From Breviolum minutum Mf 1.05b.01 (taxonomy: Eukaryota > Sar > Dinophyceae > Suessiales > Symbiodiniaceae): a stretch of 64,000 nucleotides of DNA. The notes beneath the pieces were generated by a model, which ran no database searches, was not told the DNA's origin, and saw nothing but the letters and a program-made list of their open reading frames with translations. Below, one piece after another: positions 20,236 through 30,751 of the stretch. The translations under genes and the position numbers were made by a program. Position 1 is the stretch's first letter. Each line of letters starts with the position of its first letter. The stretch is taken from contig DF240515.1 in NCBI GenBank assembly GCA_000507305.1, positions 50,206 through 114,205 on the forward strand, given 5' to 3'.

Positions 20236-20333
20236 CAACACCTTCAATGGGGTGAAAAAAATGGTTCCGTTTCAAGGTGTCAAAACTCACCATCCCATAG
20301 GGTTTAATTGGCACCCCTTTGAAGGTGCTGGTA
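20233..20333. mobile_element. Inverted-repeat element, family T
   Basis: TA-CCAACACCTTCAATGGGGTG on the left and CACCCCTTTGAAGGTGCTGG-TA on the right are near-perfect inverted copies. Confidence 0.8.
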
Positions 20334-20339
20334 GAGATT

Positions 20340-20960
20340 GATGTTCATTGAATCAATGACCCAGCTCCTAAACACAAAAGAAAACACACCGGCCCCGACC
20401 TCGATCTTGAAGGAGTCCTATGGCATTGGACGGAGGCTCACATGACGACTCATGGTTCCGCCTACCCATTCTTACTACGTGGATGTATGGCATGACCTCA
20501 ACGTAACGTCATATTCCATCCAAATGGTACCTTGAAACAAAGTGTGATTGTAGATACATTTCCTTGTATAAAACTTACCTAGCACGACTTGTTACTGGTT
20601 TTCTTTTTTGGGGTGTGCTTTCAGGTAGTTGGTTTTGGAGAGTGTGATATTTTGGGATCACCTGCTTCATGGGCTAATTGGGCGACACATGCCACAATCT
20701 TCACCTGCCTTTAGGGCCAATATACCACTTTCACTCCATGTCATGTATTCAGATCATGTATCGTAACTGCATCAACTCCTCTACAACTATTTGCATTGTT
20801 GTTAAGAGTTGGACTCGTTTGACATGGGTAAAGACATGTTGGAATGACTTCAATTGAGGGAGGGACACTTGAAAGCTGCCCTGAAACGGGAGCATCCCCT
20901 GTTGCCCAACTTACACTACACCAAGACATCACAAATGCAAAAAACACTTGCCGGGCCGGT
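20340..20960. other. Coding-like but unresolved stretch
   Basis: At 20354-20495 both strands are open, and the plus frame includes DLEGVLWHWTEAHMTTHG. At 20741-20947 a minus frame of 68 codons is open but contains both a strong donor (GTAAGT) and an acceptor, so part would be intron. I cannot assign a gene. Confidence 0.25.
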
Positions 20961-21379
20961 TCCTAACACACCTGACTGCAAAAGGAAAGTTGAGAGATCT
21001 TTTCCGGCCATTTAGTGGGGTTCCCTAAGGGCTATCCAGTAGTCTAGATAAATGACAGCATTACCAAGTACCTACTCTCCACCAATCAAAGGTAGCCATG
21101 CGAATCATCCTTGTTTGAAAGAAGAGCATCTAATGACAGTTACGGCCTATTTAGACGGAGTTCGCAAGGTACGCAATGTTCGAAAAAAGGTGCTTTTTGG
21201 AAGGCAAAGTACAAACCTTCTCAGCGCTTTTTTGGAGGCTTGAATTTTTTGCTGCTGGTGAACTACCTTTCACTTACCTTAAATGACCATGCTTTACCGC
21301 TGGGACTAAACAAAAGGTGAAGTTTCATTCAAAAGATTCTAGGCGATTGGATGGTGGTGTTTCTCACTCCCAATCCCAC

Positions 21380-21560
21380 CTGAGAAACCAACATCTACGA
21401 ATGTTGATGCTCCCCGGACTGCCCTTCCAGAGAATTTATGCTTCCCCGTCAGCCTCTTGCTACCAGGGGGTCTTTTCCCCATGAGCCGAATCTCTTCAGC
21501 CTCAATAGTAGCAAAAAACACCGATGTTTTGCGCAATGCTTCGTGTAGATGCGTTCTATC
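21380..21560 (-). CDS. Candidate long coding exon, unknown product
   Basis: The minus strand frame is open for about 60 codons and ends at CTCAG-GTGGGA one base into a codon. It reads LHEALRKTSVFFATIEAEEI and later KRPPGSKRLTGKHKFSGRAV before a Val/Gly segment. Composition is clearly protein-like, with a basic patch. The start is uncertain; AG sites near 21560 would serve as acceptor. No family recognised. Confidence 0.45.
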
Positions 21561-22047
21561 TTTCCCACAGGATCCGTGTTGGGTCCAAGCAAAAAAAGCT
21601 GCTGGTCCCCAATGTCTATATATATGCATTACATCACTGTAGCGACTGCTATTGATCGGAGATACAAGTATCCTACAGGTAATTTGTCCCCTTCATGCTT
21701 AGGTTTTAATGCATCCCAAATGCCTTGCCGGATTTAGTTCATCAACAGGATCACTGGGTGAAACAAATCGTTTACTGGCCTGGATCACTCAAGTACAAAA
21801 CCATGAGGGTAAAGTTGTAAAGACCAATGGATCCTACATGGAAGACCAATGGATCCAACATGGAGCTATCTTTCAAGGGATATTTGTTTGTTTCCTGTAT
21901 GACAAGCTGCCAATGTGACCCTTTTGGATGTGACCCTGTTGGTTTATAGATACTACATTCAGTTGTCACTGGCCAAACCATTCCGATTCAGGGCTGCCAA
22001 AGAGTGTCACACTGCCAGCAGCTATGAGTTTAGGTGTGAATTTCAAA

Positions 22048-22064
22048 ATCATAATCATCATCAT

Positions 22065-22112
<48 letters not shown>

Positions 22113-22143
22113 GATCATGATCATGATCATCATGATCATCATG

Positions 22144-22181
<38 letters not shown>

Positions 22182-22202
22182 AATCAGCATTATGATCATC
22201 AT

Positions 22203-22244
<42 letters not shown>

Positions 22245-22262
22245 GATCAGCATTATCACCAT
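22048..22262. repeat. (CAT)n microsatellite, about 215 bp
   Basis: CAT/ATC units with scattered GAT interruptions. It yields poly-His, poly-Ile and poly-Met frames, which I do not treat as genes. Confidence 0.97.
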
Positions 22263-22366
22263 GTTTATCATCGTCAGAGGCAAAATGTAGATGTTCGTCC
22301 TAGCTCTCCCGAGAAGTCACTGTTCTTGATGTTGCAAAGGAGTGCAGTCAATCATATCCTAGCATA

Positions 22367-22630
22367 TTGTCTAAGAAGCATTGGAAAGGCAATCAGCATG
22401 CCCCATCTTCACTCGGAATACATCTATCGAAAGCTGGAGAAACTTCGGCCCAAAAAAAGTATTTGAAGGAACTGGATTCCCTATTTGCAGCCTACCTTGT
22501 CGGGTCGGATCACCTAGAGGTCATGTTCAAGAATTGGCCAAACGAAGCCATGCTTGTTTCGCCATGGCTATCTCCAGGTCGATGTCTGAGACAACCTTTC
22601 CGAATTTCCTATATGCTGGCCAAATCATAA
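22367..22630 (+). CDS. Open frame of 87 codons, strand unclear
   Basis: The plus frame reads KAGETSAQKKYLKELDSLFA and further protein-like sequence to a TAA. The minus strand over 22520-22640 also gives a good helix (VVSDIDLEIAMAKQAW). Only one can be real, and the minus reading fits the strand trend of the window. Confidence 0.25.
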   Translation: MSKKHWKGNQHAPSSLGIHLSKAGETSAQKKYLKELDSLFAAYLVGSDHLEVMFKNWPNEAMLVSPWLSPGRCLRQPFRISYMLAKS

Positions 22631-22700
22631 TATGTCACCAACCTAGATTTCCCTTACTTTTCACCACCATTTAGGGTGAAAACTCGTGTGAGGTTGCTAT
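22630..22700. repeat. Dispersed repeat M, copy 1
   Basis: Shares TCACCAACCT and GGTGAAAACTCGTGTGAGGT with 46946-47038. Confidence 0.55.
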
Positions 22701-22710
22701 ACTTTCACCA

Positions 22711-22861
22711 GCTAATCCTGGATTTCCCAGGATTCCAATGCCACCACCTATATATATATATATATATATAGATATTGTTTCNCTACCACGCTAATCCTGG
22801 ATTTCCCTACGGATTCCAATGCCACCACCTATATATATATATATATATATAGATATTGTTT
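22711..22861. repeat. 79-bp tandem duplication with (AT)n
   Basis: The block beginning GCTAATCCTGGATTTCCC and ending GATATTGTTTC appears twice in a row. A single N lies at 22782 between the two, so an assembly artefact is possible. Confidence 0.85.
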
Positions 22862-22869
22862 CACCAACA

Positions 22870-23390
22870 TTCATTGTTTTTTCTAACACGATGTCACAAA
22901 TGCCAAAGACCTCTCACCACTTAAGTCGTTCGCCTTTCGAGCTTCTTCCTCCTTTTTCCTTCGTTCTTCATCTCTTCTCTCCTGACGAAAATTCTCGAGG
23001 ACTGAGGTGAACTAAATGAGTGAACGTTTGGGTTGAAATGGTGTGAATCTGTATACCCCGGTACCCCCTGCTTGATCCCAGTCCGATGAAGTCATTGGCT
23101 AGTTGCTCTTAATAAGGGACCCGACACACACACACAAGAAAGAAGAACTGTTTATTTTGACTGGCATTGCGGGATGGGGATAGCCCCAAAGAATCATGTA
23201 AAGCAACATCGGTTGAAAGAACAGAAGTTGACCAACTGAGCTTTTATGGCAAATGATTTGTTGGTTTTCGTCCTGCCTTTTTGTCACCAACTTTCAGCAA
23301 TAGACTGGGGACAGGAACCAACAAGCAGGACCCCACATCCAAGGTAATTGGGAAGATGAGTTTTGCTGGAATACGCATAGGTCGCATAAT
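22870..23390. other. No gene seen
   Basis: Spacer with a short (CA)n tract near 23125. No supported exon. Confidence 0.4.
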
Positions 23391-23392
23391 TG

Positions 23393-23501
23393 CTACTGTT
23401 GATGAAATCAATCTTGAAGCACCTAAGATGTATGAAACCAGGTCAAACACTGGACATTCTCAAACAAAAGTGGTGCAGGAATTCTTCCATCCAACAGTAG
23501 C
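23393..23501 (+). mobile_element. MITE family F, diverged
   Basis: Starts TACTGTTGATGAAATC and ends GTGCAGGAATTCTTCCATCC-AACAGTA. Confidence 0.6.
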
Positions 23502-23806
23502 TCCCTGGATACAGTAATTGCTCCACATGTTGGCTGGGATGAGCCGCCATCATAGAATCCAGGTTGATACATGGCAGGTGGTGCCTTTGACCATCCTTAA
23601 CCCAATTTCAATATGAATCAAACCATCTCAAAATTGCTGCATCATTCAACAACATTTCATGGTTCATGAACATGAAGAATCAAGACCTATATGCTACTAC
23701 CACCCCCCCCAAGAAGAAACACTTCCCATGAATTCTTCTCGGTGGAAAAAACTGTTGGTGAAAAAAACTCCACCTGGAGATGGATCATCCCAAACAGCTC
23801 GGGCAC

Positions 23807-23860
23807 CTGAACTGCCTCTTCCTTCCTTTTCATCTCTGCTTCCGCATTTTCTTTGTCCAC
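23807..23860 (-). CDS. Candidate 54-bp coiled-coil exon
   Basis: The minus strand acceptor ACGCGTCAG and donor CAG-GTGCCC bound exactly 18 codons in phase 0: VDKENAEAEMKRKEEAVQ. This is a strongly charged helix. Length class, phase and AG|G...CAG|GTG boundaries match the exon at 5410. A coiled-coil protein is an inference from composition. Confidence 0.45.
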
Positions 23861-23969
23861 CTGACGCGTTTACGTTTGGAGTGCTTCCCCAACTGACGCC
23901 TCTCCATTGGACAATTTTTTTTTAACATTATAGACATTGCCACAATAGGCGGCCATGTTTGAAAGGAGA

Positions 23970-24085
23970 TACCCGCCCCCGAAGTTTAAAACATAGCCCC
24001 CGGAAAAATGGTGGTTGGAAGACAAGCCTTTCCTATTGGGAAAGGAACGTTTCAGGGGCGGGTTTGTTAAACTTCGGGGGGGATA
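23970..24085. mobile_element. MITE family B variant (AAGTTTAA arms)
   Basis: CCCGCCCCCGAAGTTTAA on the left, TTAAACTTCGGGGGGG on the right, beside TA. Confidence 0.75.
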
Positions 24086-24202
24086 CATTACATTTTTCAA
24101 AAATAGGCCCACAATAAACTAACAACATGTCCGCTAAAAAAGGGGACCAGTTTCAAAAGGACAAGTTCATCTTTAAACAAAAATCCAGGTCTGAGGCTTA
24201 TA

Positions 24203-24302
24203 TAGCTTGTTTGTGGTTGAACCAAATCCTTTGAAAAATATGCTCGTCAAAATGGGTTCATCTCCTCCAAATTTTGGGGTGAAAATAAAAACAATGTTTC
24301 TC
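24203..24302 (+). mobile_element. MITE family A, right end lost
   Basis: TTGTGGTTGAACC, the AAAAATATGCTCGTCAAAAT core and GGGGTGAAAATAAAAA are present. The terminal CCACCACCTAG is missing. Plus orientation. Confidence 0.65.
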
Positions 24303-24543
24303 TGGGAAAACCACTTTGAGGAAGATTTGCAAAAACAAATCAACCAAGGCGTCTCAAATTCCAGAAGGGCCTTTTGGAAAAGAAAACATGGAGCCCTTTT
24401 ACGGGATGAAAAAAACATTCAACATGCCAACATGTGACATCCATTTGCTGGTCAATTCTTTGATGAAAGGTGAGACCCTATAAATGGAGTTCTGGGGCCC
24501 TATATATTGGAGAAGAATAAATAGGATAAATAGGTACCTGGGG

Positions 24544-24655
24544 ATACCCTCCCGAAGTTTAACAGCTCACCCTTGAAAAGTTACCTTCCCAATGGGAAAG
24601 GCTTGTCTTCCAACCACCCATTTTTCAGGGGCGAGCTGTTAAACTTTGGGTGGAT
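24544..24655. mobile_element. MITE family B variant (AAGTTTAA arms)
   Basis: TA-CCCTCCCGAAGTTTAACAGC to GCTGTTAAACTTTGGGTGGA-TA. Confidence 0.8.
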
Positions 24656-24683
24656 ATGTCACCCCCAATTTCAGTGGATGTTA

Positions 24684-25028
24684 TTATTTATGGGACCCTT
24701 CTAACTGGTGATGGGGCGTCAGCCCTTGTAGGACACCTCTCAGATTGCCAAATCCGTGGGATTCCTCCAACCGGTTGGTTGACGGTCCAAGCTCGGTGGT
24801 GCCTGGCGCGAAGCCAGCTGCTTCTGCAAATCTGTGGCCCACCTTGGGGTTGGGGAACTCAGGGGTGGGAAGAAGTTGTGAAAAAAACTGAGTTTGTTCA
24901 AGTAAATCATTGATTTCCCCTGTTTCTAATGAGAAACTTGCCCCTTTTTTCATTCCTCCTTCCCTTAAAAAATCAACCAATCCATCACAAATGTAGTTTG
25001 AGCATCGGTGATGTAATTTCCCACGCAA
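24684..25028 (-). CDS. Longest protein-like minus frame, unknown product
   Basis: The minus strand is open for 114 codons. It includes GLVDFLREGGMKKGASFSLE, EINDLLEQTQFFSQLLP and FAEAAGFAPGTTELGPSTNR. A donor AGAG-GTGTCC at 24736 would end an exon one base into a codon. An internal pyrimidine-rich AG (TTCTTCCCACCCCTGAG) may mean the real exon is only the downstream part. The plus strand is also open for 87 codons but reads less naturally. No family recognised. Confidence 0.4.
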   Translation of the reverse strand: MRGKLHHRCSNYICDGLVDFLREGGMKKGASFSLETGEINDLLEQTQFFSQLLPTPEFPNPKVGHRFAEAAGFAPGTTELGPSTNRLEESHGFGNLRGVLQGLTPHHQLEGSHK

Positions 25029-25539
25029 AGATGTTTTATTTGACTCATGATACTTGTTCAGATTTGTAAGTTGAAACCATCAACTACATCTATGGAGGAA
25101 TCCGAATGGATACTTTTCAAATTAGAGAGGAACTCTTTTTTCGGGGCCCCTTGTGGTGAAATCAGAATTCCAACGCAGGATGGCAGCAAATTCGAAGCTG
25201 GCAATCCGGAATCAAAGAGTTCAAATGTTGGAGCTTATGCCAAACAAACTTACCACTTACCACACATCAAATAGTTATATATATATATATAATCTTCTCA
25301 TGTCCGTTTCAAACCCTTCAAAAAAAGTTGGAGAACAAACATGAACTTCATGGATTGGCCCCACCAGAAGTTGAAGCGCCGTTGCAGAACGCATGATGGA
25401 GCTACATCCAATCCAACTCAGCTCCCGAAATTTGAGATGTTCTCAGTTTTCAGTCATGATTTTTGCTGAAGTTGAATGCCTTAAGCAACCAAACACGATC
25501 AAAACATAGGGTTTGAAAAAAAAAACATCAATTCTGAGC

Positions 25540-26199
25540 AAACACGGTGTTTCAAAAATTCCGTTTTTGCAGTACCCAGGGATCATGAGCTTAAGATTTC
25601 ATAGGTACTGAATTCCTTATGGAATGGATGGGTTGGGCCCAGATATACTTTTTCCACCTTTTTGGATCAAATTGAAGATGTGGTGAAATCCACGTCAAGG
25701 CTGCCCAAATTAGCACACATGCAGTTTTTTTTGAATTGTCCATCAGCCCAAAAACCCATTTTTTTTTTACGGGTTATTACGGGTTACCTACGGGTTAAAG
25801 ATGGGTTTTTACGGTTTCCCTACAACACGGTGTTTTTGTAGTTTACGGGTTTTTACGGGATAAAGACGGGTTTTCTACGGGTTAAAGACGGGTATTACGG
25901 GTTTTTCCCACAGACCCGATCTTTTTTCATCTCTTTTTCTGAAAAAAAAATCTTCCAAGATTCCAAGCCACGTAAAAATCCACCAGCATATCAAATCAGA
26001 TCCAAAAAGGTGGAACAAGTATATCTGGAGTTCAGTGTTCCCCTTGGTGACTTACTGTTGATATGTTTTTGTCAAATTGCTGTTGATTCTGACACAAGTT
26101 GTCCTTCAGAATGAACTGCATAGGGGGATTGCTTCAAAACACGGTGTTTCCAAGATGAACACGGTGTTTCCACAAATGAATGTGTCAAACACGGTGTTT
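25540..26199. promoter_or_regulatory. Cluster of five AACACGGTGTTT palindromes
   Basis: Copies at 25540, 25824, 26137, 26158 and 26187 share AAACAC-G-GTGTTT, a 13-mer with perfect 6-base arms around one base. A sixth copy, inverted, is at 33821. Such a motif could be a protein-binding site or part of a repeat; the sequence does not say which. Confidence 0.5.
25641..26030. repeat. Large inverted repeat around a TTTACGGG-type array
   Basis: The arm near 25648 (CTTTTTCCACCTTTTTGGAT) returns inverted near 26000 (ATCCAAAAAGGTGGAACAAG). Between them, 25764-25911 holds about ten degenerate repeats of TTACGGGTT / AAGACGGG. Possibly one element of roughly 400 bp. Confidence 0.7.
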
Positions 26200-26807
26200 C
26201 ATAGCAAACCCTAACTTTTGATAGGGTCTAGCAGGTCAAGGTGTTGTGTATCCACACATTTCGAAAATGAACATAACGAAAATATAACAAAACAACATAC
26301 ACATATCTTCTGTGAATGTGCCGATGTATATGTTTCAGATGTAGTAAAACGGGTCATGAATCGCTCACTGCACCTGCCACATTGACGTTCTGCACAAGTT
26401 GTGTTTCATTCCCCAAATATGTATATATCATATTCATATATCTATATTTACCTATATAATATAATCCTATATATAACTAAAATATCATGTATGCCTATTA
26501 CAGTAATATTACAATTTTATGCCACTTATAAAGGGAAGAAAACCAAAAACGCAGTCTACACTACCTATAGCCTACAACATCTACAACCCCACCTATTGGT
26601 CGGGTCTGAGATCCCCTGGCTTTTTCCATCTCTTCCTGGTGAGTCGGATCGAGGGAAGGAGTCCATATAAGAAAGATGGTCGAAGGGTGCCAACATGTGT
26701 GTAAAGCATATATCCCATGATGTTCCATGCACGGTATATTTAGATACCTAAATTGAGTTGATCATATAACTTTTTATGGTAAATGTATAAACTAAAATAT
26801 GCCATAT

Positions 26808-26899
26808 CTAGTTGGTGGTTTCAACCCATTTGAAAAATATGAGTCAAAATGGGAATCTTCACCAAATAAGGATGAAAATAAAAAGTATTTGAAACCACT
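26808..26899 (+). mobile_element. MITE family A, right end shortened
   Basis: CTAGTTGGTGGTTTCAACC through the full core to TTTGAAACCACT. The terminal CACCTAG is replaced. Plus orientation. Confidence 0.85.
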
Positions 26900-26964
26900 T
26901 TTGTCCACACTTTTGTCGGTCCGCACGTGGCCAGGGACGGGCCACACGCGCTTTCACAGGCAAC

Positions 26965-27592
26965 CTACCAGGAGGTGTAACCCAGGTCCTGACTGCCACT
27001 GTATTGTAGATGGCTGTCAGCAACCAACATAAACAAGAAAACCACTACGAGACTTTCGAGTGTAAGCCTCAACCCCACATGTAAAAGACCTTTTGCAGCA
27101 GGATCTGTACAATGAAGCTGCGGAGATTGCACTGCATCCATACAACCTTCTGTAAGGTCATCCCAAATCACTCTAGCCGCCCAAGTATCAAAGGCCTTAG
27201 TTGACGATGATGCCGCCCCTTTGTCACCAGGTATCTCGCTGGGATGCCCGTAGCCCAAAACCATCGCCATCCCTTCCGCCAGCATACCTTGCACCGACCA
27301 CAAACCAGAATACTGCAAACCAATCGCTCACGAAAGCCTTCAAACCATGAAATATCCCAGCCGGTTGGCCACACCAATGCCTGACTCTAGGAAGATTGGG
27401 GCAAAGCAAGCTGTTCACGCCGTTCGTTCCAACCAAGGTGATAAAGGCACAGACCATACTTGTAGGAAGTGAAGGAGTTCCTGAAACCAAAGCACCACTA
27501 CCACCAAGCACACTGAACCAACTGCCACGTCCTTGAAACCACTGTTCCCAAGTCATAGCCACACCATAGGCCAAAGCGAAGATCAGAGCCAC
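26965..27592 (-). CDS. Hydrophobic coding-like stretch downstream of 27.7 kb gene
   Basis: A minus frame from 27592 reads VALIFALAYGVAMTWEQWF and stays open to 27224. A second frame, entered at an acceptor TTGGTTTGCAG near 27312, reads WSVQGMLAEGMAMVLGYG and has an aliphatic segment near its stop at 26965. One or two membrane segments are plausible. The region is GC-richer and lacks MITEs. I do not recognise it, and it may be a separate gene or shadow frames. Confidence 0.3.
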
Positions 27593-27630
27593 CCAAAACC
27601 ATGCAAGCGTAGGTGCCCCGAGTCGGAAAG

Positions 27631-27727
27631 CTAGCTTCTAATCCCTCCCCATGATGGCAAATGAATCGCAATTCCCTGAAGGTACTGGCTGGCCGGCAAA
27701 GCTCGAAACAAGTCGTCATCATTCACC
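27631..27727 (-). CDS. Candidate terminal exon, joins exon at 28188
   Basis: The minus strand acceptor TTTGTGTGCAG is followed by one base and 31 codons to a TAG. It reads VNDDDLFRALPASQYLQGIA and ends GIRS. The single leading base completes the codon left open by the upstream exon. The join gives a continuous acidic stretch (DGDELWDTL then VNDDD). No family recognised. Confidence 0.45.
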
Positions 27728-28187
27728 CTGCACACAAAGGACCAACGTCACTGTCACTACCTACCGCAGCGGAAGTCACCATGGCAAAAGCCCACCCCCC
27801 AGGGATTCGGCATGGTCCGTCTCACTACAGCACTGGAAAGTACCCTGGGCCGAGACTCCCCGTTTTGCACACCTCTACACAGCTAGCCCGACTATCTGCA
27901 ACTTCTTGGTTGTCTGTCGGCCCACCACCGACCGAGCATGTAGACCCTGGACAGGTGCCTGGAGCAAACAACAAACGTGTCACGGCATGTTGAAAACTCA
28001 TCGAAAACGACCCGAGACCAGACAAAAGGTGCAGGCTGAGCAGTACACGCATGTCACTGATGTTCTTCCGAGCATTTTTTTTGTCCGTGCCGAGTTCGTC
28101 AAAAAACCATTCTTTGAACAAATCCCCGGAAGACTGGTGCGGGTCCCATCTACAAGAATTTGGTGTACCAACGCGCTTCACTCTCAC

Positions 28188-28323
28188 AAAGTGTCCCAAA
28201 GTTCATCGCCGTCTGAGTCGGCGTCGTTGTCCACGTCCACGACAACAGGAGTTCTGGGAGGGGCAGGCGGAAAAAGCCTATGCCGCCGAAGTTCGGCGTA
28301 GACCGGGTACCCGAAGATGAACC
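28188..28323 (-). CDS. Candidate 136-bp exon, Pro-rich then acidic
   Basis: The minus strand acceptor GGAGCTGACAG and a strong donor GTGAGAG bound 136 bp. The frame reads FIFGYPVYAELRRHRLFPPA, then a Pro-rich link and VDVDNDADSDGDELWDTL, ending two bases into a codon. That phase fits the exon at 27631-27727 across a 460-bp intron. The acidic run suggests a protein-interaction or nuclear protein, which is an inference. Confidence 0.45.
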
Positions 28324-28786
28324 CTGTCAGCTCCCAAGAATCCATCAGGATGAAACCACCACCTATAGATATACATTGAGTGTTTGGGTACAAGTCCTAA
28401 CAAATCACACCAAACAACTCCATTGGTACCGGTTTCGGTGGTGGGGACCCAGCCCTAGAACCAAGGGTATAAACCTCCATGGTTTGACCCAAAGAAGCAT
28501 CCAAAACTTCTTCACCAATCGTATCCAATACGATTGGAAAGTGTTGCAAATTAGATGTGAAATTATCTTCCAAATCTACATTTTTGGGCTTCCATGTTAG
28601 CTTTGATTCAGGGTATACATGTCAGATATTGAGGTGAACACAAGGCAATACCAACCCGTCTTGCTTGGCTGCATGCCATCAGTCACGTGTTGATATACAT
28701 GGCAATAGGCAGTAGACATCTTCCATATTGATCCATCCCCAAACAACACATGAAAAGACACAAAACCACCCTGAAATTGAGCTGGA

Positions 28787-28887
28787 CTGGTTGGTGGTTT
28801 CAACCCATCTGAAAAATAGTAGTCAAAATGGCCTCATCTTCCCCAAATAGGGGTGAAAATAAAAAAATGTTTGAAACCACCACCTAG
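28787..28887 (+). mobile_element. MITE family A, 4-bp duplication TGGA
   Basis: CTGGTTGGTGGTTTCAACC to TTTGAAACCACCACCTAG, flanked by TGGA on both sides. Plus orientation. Confidence 0.9.
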
Positions 28888-29092
28888 TGGAAGTATCTGG
28901 AATTGTAGCATAATTTCAAAAAGACTTGCCGTGAAGAAAAACATCTTTGCGAAGCTTGTACACCTAGCTTATCCAAACCCCCTGTTTCGAGGCGGCATGG
29001 TGTTTCACGGCCCGTCTCCTCGCGCTCTTCTGTCAAGGAAACCCTGGGCGAAATCGCGCTGGTTAGCTAGCAGTCATCCTAACCTGGGTGCC

Positions 29093-29193
29093 TACACCTC
29101 CAAAAAACTCATAGCTCACCCCTGCTTGGAAAACAATCCTTTCTTTCGGGATGACCTCTTTTCAGGGTTGAGCCTGTTGATTTGGGTGAGGGT
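29093..29193. mobile_element. MITE family B variant, diverged
   Basis: TA-CACCTCCAAAAAACTCATAG to TTGATTTGGGTGAGGG-TA, with CTCACCCCTG and TCAGGGTTGAG inside. Confidence 0.55.
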
Positions 29194-29311
29194 AAGTTTT
29201 ACTAACATAGCCATCATGAAGAACCAGGGTTATGAACTGCCCTGGTAACAACGGGTGGTAGGTAGCACCTCCGAAGCCTTAATCATCAAGCACGAACAAG
29301 ATTTGTGATGA

Positions 29312-29375
29312 CGAAGAAACAGTCCACTATGGGAACCCAGGTTTCCTTCATTTTTAAGGGTTATAACCCATGTTT
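29312..29375. repeat. Dispersed repeat J-prime, copy 1
   Basis: Inverted relative to 48163-48228. Shared words include GGGAACCCAGGTTTCCTTC and TATAACCCAT. Confidence 0.7.
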
Positions 29376-29439
29376 TTGGGGGTTCAAAACCTTCATGTTT
29401 CATGGTTTTGGGGTCCAAGGGCAAGGTGTACAAAAAATG

Positions 29440-29795
29440 TCGACTTGAAATTTTGATACAAATAGAATCCTGGCTGTTTTGATCTAATTTTGGGAGATTA
29501 GCAAAGGCCTCAAGAATTTGATTCCATATTCAAATGTGGACAATCTCTATTCATCAACCACCAGGACCGGAACAGCCTTTTTTCATAGTTGATGTTTTCA
29601 TTTTCCCATCCTACCCAATGATTTAGGGTTTCTTTCCTGGCTTCAAAATTTGTCCCTTTCGAATCGGGTAGCCAGCTACCAAAACCAGATCACTGGCTCG
29701 ACGCTCAGGTTCCAAGCAACACAGCCTTACGAAGTTCATCATCTTCCTGACCACATCAGACACCCCACGGAACGTTCTTCCAACCATTTTTCTAG
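29440..29795. other. No gene seen
   Basis: Spacer with only short frames. Confidence 0.4.
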
Positions 29796-29799
29796 AGAG

Positions 29800-29906
29800 A
29801 TACACTCCCTGAAACTAACATAGCACCTGACAAGATGGTATCTCAAAAGGAAAGTAGTCTTCCAACCATCAATTGTCAGGTGCTATATTAGTTTCAGGGA
29901 GGGTAA
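29800..29906 (-). mobile_element. MITE family B
   Basis: TA-CACTCCCTGAAACTAACA to TTAGTTTCAGGGAGGG-TA. A well-preserved copy. Confidence 0.9.
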
Positions 29907-30245
29907 TATGTGTATCTTAGATTGCTTAGGGAATGCCCTTGTTCAGTCACACATATATACCCAATACAGGACGCAGAACTGTTGCACAAGGTGGCATCCA
30001 TATCCTACCGTCCTACAATTATCTACAATTAATCTCTTATACGACCATAGCAACAACATACCGTAATCCCGTTTCAATCTCCAACAGGAATAGAATAGAT
30101 CCCCATAACGTTCTGGGTGTCAGGTTCCAACAAATAGAGTTGAAATGAGTTGAACAAAACCCACGGCAGGTCAAACCATTGACCTTGCATTCAACCATTC
30201 GGAACGCTGAAAGGTTGAAATATAAGGAACCTTCCTAAAAAATAC

Positions 30246-30351
30246 CCAGAGGATCACTGCATGGCATTATTTACCTACATTTATATATAGTTTATTTTTT
30301 ATGACAAAATGTAGGTAAATATATACCATCGTCCCATGGATCCTCTGGAAT
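30246..30351. mobile_element. MITE family I
   Basis: CAGAGGATCACTGCATGG on the left, CCATGGATCCTCTGG on the right, inner arms ATTTACCTACATTT and AAATGTAGGTAAAT. Confidence 0.8.
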
Positions 30352-30751
30352 CCTTCACGTCACATGCAGACATAGCTGGAATCATGTGCCATCCCGATGT
30401 CTCCCATGCCCTTAAATTAAACATGCATTTAAAATGCAATGTGTGTATATGTATATCAATGCATACATATATAAATATAATATACATATTATATCATATC
30501 ATCATGATAGATAAACACATATACATATACATATATATATATATGTACTTGTAGTTTCAAAGAACGTTGGTACGGGTTGTCATGTCTTTTGTGCATCTGT
30601 CAATAGAATATCCTTCAATACCTTGGTCTTAGATGATATATGATACAAACAAAAACACCAATGTGACAGCAACGTGAAGAGCAGCAAATATCTCCTGAAA
30701 AAGCGGTGTTTCACAACACCCAGTATGATTATGATGATGTCGTAGATCTAC

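Noticed and set aside
21641-21751. Family F copy
   Set aside because: Only the right arm (CCGGATTTAGTTCATCAACAG) is recognisable; the left match is too weak.
21915-22466. Long frames of poly-His, poly-Ile and poly-Met
   Set aside because: They are translations of the (CAT)n microsatellite in different frames and strands.
25764-25911. Internal telomere repeat
   Set aside because: The unit is TTTACGGG-like with much variation, not TTTAGGG or TTAGGG, and lies inside an inverted repeat.
27825-28199. 124-codon minus frame
   Set aside because: It lies within the proposed 460-bp intron between 28188 and 27727, and the spliced reading explains the region better.
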